Source: CAZBUK01 sp964495085 (lineage in GTDB: Bacteria > Bacteroidota > Ignavibacteria > T3Sed10-11). Taken from it: 13,716 nucleotides of DNA. Below the pieces are notes generated by a model. That model did no database searches, had not been told where the DNA came from, and worked only from the letters and a program-made list of their open reading frames with translations. Made by a program: the position numbers and the translations under genes. Where the stretch lies: the NCBI GenBank assembly GCA_964495085.1, contig CAZBUK010000097.1, positions 1 to 13,716 on the forward strand, given 5' to 3'. Below, piece after piece: positions 5,507-13,163 of this stretch. Position 1 is the first letter of the stretch. The number at the start of each line of letters is the position of its first letter.

Positions 5507-5745
5507 AGATAGATTTCCTGTTGGTGATTAGGTTAATATTAATTACGGACATAAAGAAATATCAGAAAATTGATTATCTATATCAATCGAACACCCGGAC
5601 TATAAGAATCGGGTTATGTCCTGAAGGATTTTAACCATACCGGGTTATATGATTGGGGGTAACGGTATGGTAGGTGAGTGAAATCATCTCTCTACAAATA
5701 ACACCATTGTGATTACATTATATTAGCATCGGGGTTTAATTGAAT
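5507..5745. other. AT-rich intergenic stretch with inverted repeats
   Basis: No gene is supported here. Two inverted repeats can be seen: GGACATAA (5547-5554) with TTATGTCC (5614-5621), and ACCATACCG (5634-5642) with CGGTATGGT (5663-5671). The second uses the same TACCATAC string that opens the repeat units further right, so it may be a decayed, inverted pair of those elements. The promoter of the thioredoxin-fold gene should lie in 5507-5600, but I see only a weak TTGATA with an ATATTT at loose spacing. Confidence 0.5.
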
Positions 5746-6006
5746 AATGCAACTCCTACGGGATTGGGGTAGGTTTTTGTTTCTGCCTGCTACCATACTG
5801 TCACCCCTACGGAGTTTGGTATCAGCAGATGTTCTCAATGCCATTATCAATGTTGGAGATTTCCTGGGGTGTCAGGGCGTCTACGATTCATCATATAGTT
5901 GATCGTCAAATGCATTTCGGAAGTAACCCCGTAGGGGTGGCATTATGGTAGAAGTGTGCGATCCTATCCCCGCATAAAACCCCGTAGGGGTGACAGTATT
6001 CTGTAG
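5746..6006. repeat. scattered, partly inverted copies of the CCCCTACGGGG element
   Basis: Degenerate forward copies lie at 5746-5767 (AACTCCTACGGGATT) and 5791-5820 (TACCATACTGTCACCCCTAC then GGAGTTTGGT). Inverted copies lie at 5924-5951 (TAACCCCGTAGGGGTGGCAT then TATGGTAG) and about 5977-6006 (AACCCCGTAGGGGTGACAGT). The DNA between them differs, with the exception that TTTTTGTTTCTGCCTGC before the 5791 copy is the same as a spacer of the main array. No coding function is apparent; short ORFs here are by-products of the repeats. Confidence 0.85.
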
Positions 6007-6098
6007 CGGTTCTGTGGACAAGCATAAGCATAGCCCGAGATTCTTCGATCCCCCGACAGTGCGCTTCATATCTGAGATAACGGACACCGAAAAAGTAA

Positions 6099-6334
6099 TA
6101 CCATACTTCCACCCCTACGGGGTTGATGCGCGGTGGTGATATCAACGTGCTACCATACTTCCACCCCTACGGGGTTTGGATTAGCTTTTTGTATCTGCCT
6201 GCTACCATAGTTTCACCCCTACGGGGTTGATGCGCGGTGGTGATATCAACGTGCTACCATACTTCCACCCCTACGGAGTTTGGTATCAGCTTTTTGTTTC
6301 TGCCTGTTACCATCCTTCCACCCCTATAGGGTTT
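6099..6334 (+). repeat. 52-bp-period palindromic repeat array with two alternating spacers
   Basis: Five units of about 26 bp, consensus TACCATACTTCCACCCCTAC followed by GGGGTT, start at 6099, 6151, 6203, 6255 and 6308. The core CCCCTACGGGG is palindromic. The 26-bp spacers alternate. Spacer A starts GATGCGCGGTGGTGATATCA and ends ACGTGC (after units 1 and 3, identical). Spacer B contains AGCTTTTTGT and TCTGCCTG (after units 2 and 4, slightly different). The real repeat is therefore a 104-105-bp double unit. Units 4 and 5 carry base changes in the palindrome (CTACGGAG, CTATAGGG). Spacer A with the unit end contains GTTGAT...ATCAAC, which can form a second hairpin. Similar CACCCCTACGGGG repeats are known to me from other FCB-group genomes; function unknown. 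Confidence 0.92.
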
Positions 6335-6340
6335 GGAGGA

Positions 6341-6395
6341 AGAAGACAGAATTCAGAAGACTGAATACAGAATACAGGATTCAGGAGAGAGGAGA
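6341..6395. repeat. short AGAATTCAG/GAATACAG purine-rich microrepeat
   Basis: Between the array and the permease gene are several variants of a 7-8-base word (GAATTCAG, GAATACAG, AATACAG, GATTCAG) followed by AGGAGAGAGGAGAAGG. It is a low-complexity tandem of the sort found in intergenic regions of this bacterial group. No gene or terminator is evident, although the permease ends just to the right. Confidence 0.6.
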
Positions 6396-6406
6396 AGGTT
6401 GTCTGT

Positions 6407-8221
6407 CTACATCTTCCAGATCAGCGGGAGGAACAGCATGAGTCCGGCGAAGATGACGAGACTGATTCCTACGCCGACCTTGAGATAGTCCTTAAATTCA
6501 TAATTCCCCGGTCCCATAACGAGCAGGTTTGCCTGCTGCGCAACGGGAGTCATGAATCCGTTCGATGCGCCGATTGCGACCGCAAGCAGCAGTATCTGCG
6601 GCGGGATGCCGGTCGCGTCGGATGCGGTGATCGCAACCGGACTCATCAGGATCGCCGCGCTGATGTTCGACGTGATCAACGCGATAGCCGACGAGAAGAC
6701 GAAGACCGCGGCGAGGAGAAGATACGGCGATAGATCCGTGACCGGGAGCAGTACAGTGTTCACGAACAGGTCGATGGTTCCTGTCCGGACCATCGCGTTG
6801 CCGAGCGGAATGAATCCCGCGATCAGTATAATCATTCGCCACTCGACGGCGCGATACGCTTCCGCGAGCGTGAGGCAGCGCGAAAGAATCATCAGCACGG
6901 ACGCCGCCAGCGCGGCAACGGGAAGGGGGAGAAGGCGCGCGATGACCGCGATCAGCATTGCGGCCATAATGAGAACGGATATCCACATCTGTTCCCGGTG
7001 CTGCGGTTCTTCGTCCTCGTTCACCCCCGAGAGGATCAGGAACTCATCCGTGCGCCGGAGCAGATCGATCTTTTTCCACGGACCGCGAACGAGCAGCGCA
7101 TCGCCGAGCTGCAGCGTCACCTCGGCGAGCCGGGCTCTGATCGGCTTGCCGCTCCGCCAGACGGCGAGAACGGTCAGGCCGAACTTCTCCCTGAGCAGAA
7201 TATCGGCAAGCGTTTTACCGACATACTGGGAACGCGGGGGGAGGGTTATCTCGGCCACGCCGATTTCACTCGAGAGGAGATCCTGCTGCTGTACGTTTCC
7301 TTTTCGCCGAATCTGCAGTCCGTATTTTGATACAAGATTCTTAATGTCGTTCTCGCGCCCCTGCAGCAGCAGCCGGTCGTCCGCTTTGATGATGTCGTCT
7401 TTTTTCGGAGCAAGCCGGCGCAATCGGGCCCGCATGATACCCAGGACGTTTATCCCGAACTGCGAACCGATCTCGCCCTCGGCAATGGTTTTACCGACGA
7501 GGGCGCTGGCTTTCGGCACCCGGAGCTCGAAAAGCCGCTCTTCAAGCCGGTAGATCGAGGGGAGGATTTCGGGCGAGGTCGAGTAACGGATTTTTTCTTC
7601 CAGCGGTTTAACGGGAAGCGCGTGTCTCCCCAGAACGACCATATACGCGATGCCGAGGAGCGTTAGCGGAATGCCGATGAGCGTGAAATCGAAGAAGCCG
7701 AAATGGGCGCCGGTCGCATTGTTGAGAACGGAGCTGACGATGATATTCGGATACGTCCCGACGAGCGTCAGCATGCCGCCGAGGATGGTTCCGTAGGCGA
7801 GCGGGATGAGCAATCTCGAGGGGGCGAGTCCGCCGCGGAGCGCGATCACCATCACGCCGGGCAGCAAAATAGCCGTTGCTGCGACGTTATTCATGATCGA
7901 AGAGAGGAGCGCGCCGGCGATCATCACGGTCGCGATAAGTTTGGTCTCGGTCTTCCCGCCGATCCGGGTGAGGTGCTTCCCGAGCCAGGTTGCGACGCCG
8001 GTCTGGAAGAGTCCGCCGCTGATGATGAACAGCGAGCCGACGGCAATGACAATGGGATTGCTGAAGCCCGCAAACGCTTCTTCCAGCGTGAGGATTTTCG
8101 TAAAGATGAGGATGAGGATGATGAGGACTGCGACCATGTCGACGCGCAGTTTCTCGGTCAGGAACAGCACGATCGATACTGCAAGAATACCCAGGATGAC
8201 GGCGATATCAAAGGTGATCAA
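6407..8221 (-). CDS. DASS/SLC13-family permease with two RCK_C domains
   Basis: A 604-residue inner-membrane transporter of the divalent-anion:sodium symporter (SLC13/DASS, ArsB/NhaD superfamily) type. N-terminal helices span about 4-200 and include SSIMNNVAATAILLP, the SNT-like anion/sodium motif. Two TrkA_C (RCK_C) domains lie at about 231-305 (FELRVPKASALVGKTIAEGE) and 322-398 (ITLPPRSQYVGKTLADILL). The second membrane half (about 412-602) repeats the motif as LITSNISAAILMSPVAI. This architecture is shared with putative sulfate transporters, but substrates vary widely. The start is TTG at 8221, the only start codon after an in-frame stop; its ribosome site is weak. It follows the MetB-like gene by 96 bp, which makes an inorganic sulfur anion a reasonable guess, not a demonstrated substrate. 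The 3' end abuts the repeat region. Confidence 0.92.
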   Translation of the reverse strand: MITFDIAVILGILAVSIVLFLTEKLRVDMVAVLIILILIFTKILTLEEAFAGFSNPIVIAVGSLFIISGGLFQTGVATWLGKHLTRIGGKTETKLIATVMIAGALLSSIMNNVAATAILLPGVMVIALRGGLAPSRLLIPLAYGTILGGMLTLVGTYPNIIVSSVLNNATGAHFGFFDFTLIGIPLTLLGIAYMVVLGRHALPVKPLEEKIRYSTSPEILPSIYRLEERLFELRVPKASALVGKTIAEGEIGSQFGINVLGIMRARLRRLAPKKDDIIKADDRLLLQGRENDIKNLVSKYGLQIRRKGNVQQQDLLSSEIGVAEITLPPRSQYVGKTLADILLREKFGLTVLAVWRSGKPIRARLAEVTLQLGDALLVRGPWKKIDLLRRTDEFLILSGVNEDEEPQHREQMWISVLIMAAMLIAVIARLLPLPVAALAASVLMILSRCLTLAEAYRAVEWRMIILIAGFIPLGNAMVRTGTIDLFVNTVLLPVTDLSPYLLLAAVFVFSSAIALITSNISAAILMSPVAITASDATGIPPQILLLAVAIGASNGFMTPVAQQANLLVMGPGNYEFKDYLKVGVGISLVIFAGLMLFLPLIWKM

Positions 8222-8317
8222 TGAAGTATCCGGCGTTAGGGGCTCACTTCGAAATTTTTAGTTGAATATACGAAACCGTGCGGAACCGCGCAATAATACG
8301 GCCGCGACCCTTTCCAT

Positions 8318-9523
8318 CTACAGACGGAGCGCGCGGTTGAAGTCCTCCTTCAGGTCGTCGATATTTTCTATACCCGTCGAGATGCGCACCATGCCCGGCG
8401 TGACGCCGTGGCGGGCAAGCTCCGCCTGGTTCATGTTGATATGCGACGAGTAGAGCGGAATGCTGACGAGGGTTTCGACTCCTCCCAGGCTCATCGCATT
8501 GACTGCGATCTGAAGCTGGTCGACGAATCGCACCGCCCGCTCGAGACCTCCCTTTACCTCGACGGTAACGATTCCGCCGTACGCTTTCATCTGCCGCCGG
8601 GCAACGGCATGCGATGGATGGCTTTTCAGTCCGGGATAGATCACCCGTTTAATTCTCGGGTGCGATTCGAAGTACTTTGCGAGCTCGAGAGCGTTCGCGT
8701 TCTGGCGCTCTATCCTGAGGGGGAAGGTCTTCAGACTCCGGTATAATAGATACGATGCGAAGGGATCGATCGAACCCCCGAGGGATTTCCCGGTTCTCCG
8801 TATCGCCTCGGTAATTTTTTTTCGCGCAGCAATCACGCCTCCCAGAACGTCGCTGTGGCCGCCGATGTACTTCGTCGCGCTCTCGGTAACGATGTCGACC
8901 CCGAAATTGAACGGCTGCTGATTTACCACCGTTGCGAACGTATTATCCACCATAATATTGATCGGGCGGTTCAGTCGGTCCTCGGCATGATGCACGAGCG
9001 CGACCAGGCGCTTCAGATCGACGATGTCCAGGGTGGGATTCGTCGGCGTTTCTGTATAGACCAGCGCGGTGTTCCGGTCGATGAGGTTCTCGAGATCGGA
9101 AAGGTTGTCCGGGTCAATATATTTTACCTTGATGCCGAATTTCGGGAGTTCGTCCCTGAAAAATCGGTAAGTTCCGCCGTACAAACCGGGGGTGCTGATG
9201 ATCTCCTGTCCTTCACGCACGAGGGTGAGGACGGCAGTCGAGATCGCCGCCATACCGCTCGAGAAAAGGATCGCGTCTTCCGCATCCATGAGCAGGGCGA
9301 GTGTACGCTGGACCTCGTCGGTGGTCGGGTTATGATAGCGCGTATACACGTAGATCGATGTGTCGCCCTCGGCCCATTTCTTCGCCTCCTTCGAATGTTT
9401 AAACCGGTATGTACTGGTTTGATGGATCGGCAGGCTCACCGGACCGTTTTCCGGATCGAGATGGAGGCCGTGAATTGCCTTCGTTGCGATGTGGAGTGAG
9501 AGCGGGGATTTTTTGTTTTTCAT
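8318..9523 (-). CDS. Cys/Met-metabolism PLP enzyme (cystathionine gamma-synthase / gamma-lyase / methionine gamma-lyase type)
   Basis: A 401-residue fold-type I PLP enzyme of the transsulfuration family. Visible residues include YVYTRYHNPTTDEV (Tyr60 and Arg62 bind the cofactor phosphate of the partner subunit), FSSGMAAIS, GLYGGTYRFF with Tyr115 stacking on PLP, DNTFAT with Asp193, and ESATKYIGGHSDVLGG with the Schiff-base Lys218. The C-terminal LGGVETLVSIPLYSSH and VRISTGIENIDDL are also typical. Start: ATG at 9523 after CGGAAA; an upstream extension to 9580 has no family match. Reaction choice (cystathionine synthesis, cystathionine or methionine cleavage) cannot be settled from motifs. It precedes the DASS permease on the same strand, and MetY lies elsewhere in the window, so the cell may have both direct sulfhydrylation and transsulfuration. 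Confidence 0.92.
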   Translation of the reverse strand: MKNKKSPLSLHIATKAIHGLHLDPENGPVSLPIHQTSTYRFKHSKEAKKWAEGDTSIYVYTRYHNPTTDEVQRTLALLMDAEDAILFSSGMAAISTAVLTLVREGQEIISTPGLYGGTYRFFRDELPKFGIKVKYIDPDNLSDLENLIDRNTALVYTETPTNPTLDIVDLKRLVALVHHAEDRLNRPINIMVDNTFATVVNQQPFNFGVDIVTESATKYIGGHSDVLGGVIAARKKITEAIRRTGKSLGGSIDPFASYLLYRSLKTFPLRIERQNANALELAKYFESHPRIKRVIYPGLKSHPSHAVARRQMKAYGGIVTVEVKGGLERAVRFVDQLQIAVNAMSLGGVETLVSIPLYSSHINMNQAELARHGVTPGMVRISTGIENIDDLKEDFNRALRL

Positions 9524-9622
9524 TGATTTGTTTCCGTAATGGTTACGTGAAGTCTGCGTCAAAGCCGGCCCGGCAGGCATCTACGAAAATGCTAAATATG
9601 CCGGCAACCCGTCCGGTCCGGT

Positions 9623-10342
9623 TTACCGCTGTGTGAACGTAAGCCAGCCGAGACCGAGTTCAAAGCCGACAAGCCAGCCGCGCGCACTTTCCCGAAGCGA
9701 GTTGTATTCTCCGAACATACGGAGCTGATACCCGTCGAAATACAAATTGTATGAAAGGATCGCCGACGTATATTCTCTCATCGTGAAAGCGCGATAGAAC
9801 TCAATCTGAATAAAATGAACGATCCAATCCGAGGTGGAGCGGGACGACCGGCCCGGCTTGAAGGTGTTTTTGAGAATATACCGGCATTCTAATCCGGGCG
9901 TTGCTCCCCATCCGTCGAATATATAGAGACTCCGGCCGGAAGGGGGTATGATCCGGTCGCTGACATGGCCGATCGATACCGAGGGGATAATTATCAGATT
10001 TCCGCTCCGGTTCAGGAACGCCGTTCCTCCGCCGACACGCAAAAAGGTTACCAGTGTTTGCGGTATATCGATCTCGCCGGCATGTCTCACGCCCGCGATG
10101 GAATATTTTGCGGCGGCGTAGAAGCTGCCGAACATCGATTCCGCTCCGCCGCCGATCCTGAAACTCCACTGCCGCGACGATCGCGGTTCAAACTGTTGAA
10201 GTCCGGTCGAGAGCTCGAAATAAGCTCTGCCCCCCTGCATGGAGAGAACGGAAGCGCCGCTCTCCTGACCGTTCAGTTGTAAGACAGTCGATGAAATCAA
10301 TAACGCAATGACGAAGCTGTACGGTTTCTGAGATAGGGGCAT
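9623..10342 (-). CDS. predicted outer-membrane beta-barrel protein, unknown function
   Basis: A 239-residue exported protein that I cannot assign to a named family. Residues 1-25 are a signal peptide (basic start, hydrophobic FVIALLISSTVLQL, cleavage near NGQES). The rest alternates hydrophobic and polar residues in strand-like segments (FRIGGGAESMFGSFYAAAKY, LYIFDGWGATPGLECRYIL, FELGLGWLTFTQR), is rich in Tyr, Gly and Arg, and ends with an aromatic-containing strand, as expected for an 8- to 10-strand outer-membrane barrel. The ATG at 10342 has no strong Shine-Dalgarno, but it fits the signal peptide and lies about 30 bases after a good promoter. It lies 99 bp upstream of the MetB-like gene, on the same strand; no terminator is obvious between them. 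Confidence 0.72.
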   Translation of the reverse strand: MPLSQKPYSFVIALLISSTVLQLNGQESGASVLSMQGGRAYFELSTGLQQFEPRSSRQWSFRIGGGAESMFGSFYAAAKYSIAGVRHAGEIDIPQTLVTFLRVGGGTAFLNRSGNLIIIPSVSIGHVSDRIIPPSGRSLYIFDGWGATPGLECRYILKNTFKPGRSSRSTSDWIVHFIQIEFYRAFTMREYTSAILSYNLYFDGYQLRMFGEYNSLRESARGWLVGFELGLGWLTFTQR

Positions 10343-10378
10343 CTACGGATCGGCCGGATTCTTGATATATACGTTCGC

Positions 10379-10407
10379 ATAATACGAAAAAATTACGCTC
10401 ATCTCAA
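10379..10407 (-). promoter_or_regulatory. promoter of the outer-membrane protein gene, TTGAGA-N17-TATTAT
   Basis: TTGAGA (10402-10407), a 17-base spacer and TATTAT (10379-10384) on the minus strand predict a start near 10372. The -35 box overlaps the last codons of rqcH, so the barrel gene probably has its own transcript even though it lies only 61 bp downstream. Confidence 0.6.
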
Positions 10408-12080
10408 TCGTTCTTCTCCGTCCGGTCTGGAAGACGCGGTTCCGCCATGATTGTTTTCTCGCGGGCGACGACGACCGTGCCCGGCGGATCCCCTTTACGC
10501 TTGCGAACGTATTTGCGGTCGGCCATAGTCACCGATACCAGCTTCGATCCTTTCATCTTGCTATAGTATGCTGCGATTGACGCGGTCTGCATAACGGCTT
10601 CCTTCGGGACCCCGGTGCGGGATCCTCCGGTTCTGAGGACGACGTGCGAACCGCCCGCTCCCCGGGCATGGAACCAGAGATCGTGCGGCTTCGCGTATTT
10701 CATGGTGAGCAAGTCGTTGTTCGCGCTGTTTTTTCCGGCCCAGACTTCAAATCCCCCCGCAACCGTGAATACCCTGAACGGTATCTCTTCCTTCGTATCT
10801 TTCTTCATATGAATGCCGATGAGACTGAATAATTTCCGGTTGTTTCCGAAAAACGAATTGAACAACCGCTGATCGTCGATCGCCGAAAGCTCGTCTGTCA
10901 GCTTGCGAAGGTTTCCCTCCCGCTCGAGCAGCGCTTTTTCTCGCCGGACCGATTCCGTTCTGCTCTGCCTCGCTTTGCGCGCCCGCGTGAAGTATTTTTC
11001 CGCATTTTGAATTACGTTCAGAAACGGATCGACGCCGATGCGCAGAGGACGGTTATCCAGGGTTATGTCGGGCAGTTCGATGCTCTTCACTCCTTTCGTG
11101 CGGGTGTCCGGATGCGCCATGAGGATCGTTCCGAACTTCTCGTATTCATCGCTCCGTTCGTCCGCATCGATCTCTTTACGGATCGCTCTGAGAGAACGTT
11201 CCGTTTTTCGCAGCTCGGTCTCGAGCCGTTTCTGCAGATCCTTTTTCTGGGAGTCGATGTTCTTCCGCCGGAGCGTCATGCTCGTGAAGACGCGGACGGC
11301 TTCCGTACAGGTACCGAACGGACGTTCGGGCCTGCCGAAGTACTGGCGGAGGTGCACGATCGATACTGCGGCGGGTTCGTCGTTCTCGAAATAAATTCTG
11401 GGGGAAGGGTCGTGCAGCTCATCCAGCAATTCGATATACGCGTCCCAGACGAGCGAGCGGATTTCCTCGCCTGCTTTCGTGACGGGCATGTCTCCGTCGA
11501 CGCCCGCACGGAGAAGCAGATCACGGATGAGTACGGCTCCGAGCACCGGATAGCTCGACCTGATAGAATCGGCGACGGTCATATTCTCCGCGGCGAAGAC
11601 CGTTGCGGTAAATTCTTCGAATCTATCGGGAAGCGGCGGATGTACTTTCGGCGCGGGTGCGACGGCGCCGCGAAGTTCCTGCGGACGAAGGAACGCGTCG
11701 ATGACGTTTCCTTCCCGCGATGTGTGCAGGACATTCGCGTGGGGACCGAAGAGCTGCATCAGGATAAGCGTTCCGTCGTCGAGCGTGAATGAGAGTTGCC
11801 GGTCGGAGGGATGGAGTGCGATGTCCAGGATTTTTCTTCCGGGAAGTTCACTGAGGAGATCGAAGGTATTCCGCTTTGCCCGGTGCATCGATTCCCGGGT
11901 GAAGAAATAATTCATACGCGGTTCGCAGGAAATCAGAACGCCATGACGGCGGTTGCTTTTTTCCACGGTAAATGTGAGCCGGTTCCGCTCCTGGGTGTAA
12001 ACTTCGGTAATTTCTCCGCCAATCAACAAAGGCGCCGCCTCACCGCTCACTGCACGAATCGTAAAATAATTATTCAGCAT
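10404..12080 (-). CDS. rqcH: RqcH/Rqc2-like NFACT protein (ribosome quality control)
   Basis: A 558-residue NFACT-family protein (bacterial RqcH; eukaryotic Rqc2/NEMF). RqcH binds split large ribosomal subunits that carry stalled peptidyl-tRNA and recruits tRNA-Ala to add C-terminal alanine tails that mark the chain for degradation. Layout: NFACT-N from residue 1, with the conserved Asp-Arg pair at 93-94 (HPSDRQLSF) that corresponds to the DR motif needed for tailing; a helix-hairpin-helix region at about 173-195; a coiled-coil arm at about 268-315 and 358-402; and NFACT-R at about 432-540, with the signature DLWFHARGAGGSHVVLR. Length matches the family. ATG at 12080 is chosen over a TTG at 12116 because family members start just before (N)YFTIRA. 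Divergent from yicC. Confidence 0.93.
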   Translation of the reverse strand: MLNNYFTIRAVSGEAAPLLIGGEITEVYTQERNRLTFTVEKSNRRHGVLISCEPRMNYFFTRESMHRAKRNTFDLLSELPGRKILDIALHPSDRQLSFTLDDGTLILMQLFGPHANVLHTSREGNVIDAFLRPQELRGAVAPAPKVHPPLPDRFEEFTATVFAAENMTVADSIRSSYPVLGAVLIRDLLLRAGVDGDMPVTKAGEEIRSLVWDAYIELLDELHDPSPRIYFENDEPAAVSIVHLRQYFGRPERPFGTCTEAVRVFTSMTLRRKNIDSQKKDLQKRLETELRKTERSLRAIRKEIDADERSDEYEKFGTILMAHPDTRTKGVKSIELPDITLDNRPLRIGVDPFLNVIQNAEKYFTRARKARQSRTESVRREKALLEREGNLRKLTDELSAIDDQRLFNSFFGNNRKLFSLIGIHMKKDTKEEIPFRVFTVAGGFEVWAGKNSANNDLLTMKYAKPHDLWFHARGAGGSHVVLRTGGSRTGVPKEAVMQTASIAAYYSKMKGSKLVSVTMADRKYVRKRKGDPPGTVVVAREKTIMAEPRLPDRTEKND

Positions 12081-12116
12081 TTTTTGCGAAATCCACACAT
12101 TTCCCGAAAACCGCAA

Positions 12117-12284
12117 AATCTGTGCTGATTTGGGAATTGTTATGTGGATTAGTTGTGGAAAAGTTTATTGCTTCCGCGGAGCCGTCCCGAAGCAGTCCGG
12201 GATGCCGGACACCCGAAAAATCTATGGATAATATACGTGAATTTTCATATATTAGCTAACTTAATCACAAATGAAGCCCGATCT
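12117..12284. other. divergent intergenic region rqcH/yicC with hairpin and DnaA-box-like words
   Basis: A perfect hairpin GTCCGG-GATG-CCGGAC lies at 12195-12210 and overlaps a competing stem TCCCG...CGGGA. Three 9-mers each differ by one base from TGTGGATAA, the reverse complement of the DnaA-box consensus: TGTGGATTA (12143-12151), TGTGGAAAA (12154-12162) and TATGGATAA (12223-12231). I find no convincing -35/-10 pair for either gene. The hairpin has no T run and so is not a terminator. Confidence 0.4.
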
Positions 12285-13163
12285 ATGATTTTAAGTATGA
12301 CCGGCTATGGCCGGGGGGAAGCGAAATCCGGATCGCTTACGGTCGTAGCGGAGGTTCGCAGCGTCAATAATCGATTTCTCGAAGTATCTGTCCGAATGCC
12401 GAGGATTTTCGCCACCCGGGAACAGCTCCTCAAAGATCTGACCAGAAAATATCTCTCCCGCGGCAAGATAAATATTACCGTGACGCTCGATGACGGCGAC
12501 AGCGTCGCGATTCCGATCAAGGTCAATAAAGCAGCCGCGAAATCGTATTACCGGCTGCTCACGGATCTCCGGCGCACACTGAAGCTCCGTGAGGCGGTCA
12601 AGATGGAACACCTTCTGAATTTTTCCGATATCTTCGACGCGGACACGGACGAGGGTATAGAGGAAGAGAGGTGGGAGGTAGTCGTTGCGGCGGTGAATGG
12701 AGCATTGGAACAACTGCAGGAGATGCGCCGGAACGAGGGGCAGGAGCTGGGAGCCGATATGGCGGAACGGATCGACAGGATTGCATCGATCGTAGACGCG
12801 GTCGAGCTGAAATCGAAAGACCGGATCCCCCAGGAACGTGAACGGCTCCGCGACCGTGTGAAGCAGATTCTTCAGGCGGGCGAGGTGGATGAGAACCGGC
12901 TGGAGCTTGAACTGGTGCTTCTCTCGGAGAAACTCGATGTGACCGAGGAGTGCGTCAGGCTTCGTTCGCATCTGAAATTTTTCATGGAATCTGTCTCGTC
13001 CCCCGATCCCGGCGGACGGAAATTGAATTTTCTCGTTCAGGAGATACTCCGTGAAATTAATACCATCGGGTCCAAAGCGAGCGACGCAGAGATTACCCGC
13101 ATGGTGATTTCGGGCAAGGAAGAAGTCGAAAAGATCAGGGAACAGTTGCAGAATATCGAATGA
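12285..13163 (+). CDS. yicC: YicC-family endoribonuclease
   Basis: A 292-residue YicC/YloC protein. E. coli YicC is an endoribonuclease involved in small-RNA turnover. The N-terminal YicC-like domain (about 1-155) opens with the invariant SMTGYGRGEA and continues with EVRSVNNRFLEVSVRMPR. The C-terminal DUF1732 domain (about 208-292) has ELVLLSEKLDVTEECVRLRS, GRKLNFLVQEILREINTIGS and KASDAEITRMVISGKEEVEK, all highly conserved. The start is the ATG at 12285, giving the family-typical MILSMTGYG; an ORF extension upstream to 12153 is not conserved in type. Its ribosome site is weak. The stop overlaps the gmk start by four bases (ATGA), the usual yicC-gmk coupling. Confidence 0.95.
   Translation: MILSMTGYGRGEAKSGSLTVVAEVRSVNNRFLEVSVRMPRIFATREQLLKDLTRKYLSRGKINITVTLDDGDSVAIPIKVNKAAAKSYYRLLTDLRRTLKLREAVKMEHLLNFSDIFDADTDEGIEEERWEVVVAAVNGALEQLQEMRRNEGQELGADMAERIDRIASIVDAVELKSKDRIPQERERLRDRVKQILQAGEVDENRLELELVLLSEKLDVTEECVRLRSHLKFFMESVSSPDPGGRKLNFLVQEILREINTIGSKASDAEITRMVISGKEEVEKIREQLQNIE

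Noticed and set aside
5881..6145. short minus-strand ORFs of 68 and 79 residues
   Set aside because: They are translations of the palindromic repeats and their flanks in two overlapping frames, with no ribosome site or domain.
6099..6334. CRISPR array
   Set aside because: Period and palindromic repeats look right, but the spacers are two recurring sequences rather than unique ones, inverted copies occur nearby, and no cas gene is in the window.
5507..6406. insertion sequence or transposon
   Set aside because: No transposase frame, no clear terminal inverted repeats with target duplications; only short non-coding repeats are present.
6552..7553. 333-residue plus-strand ORF
   Set aside because: Antisense to the permease gene; Arg/Ser-rich composition is typical of a shadow frame, and the permease on the other strand is unmistakable.
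12195..12210. terminator between rqcH and yicC
   Set aside because: The hairpin is perfect but no T run follows on either strand, and the flanking genes diverge, so no terminator is needed.
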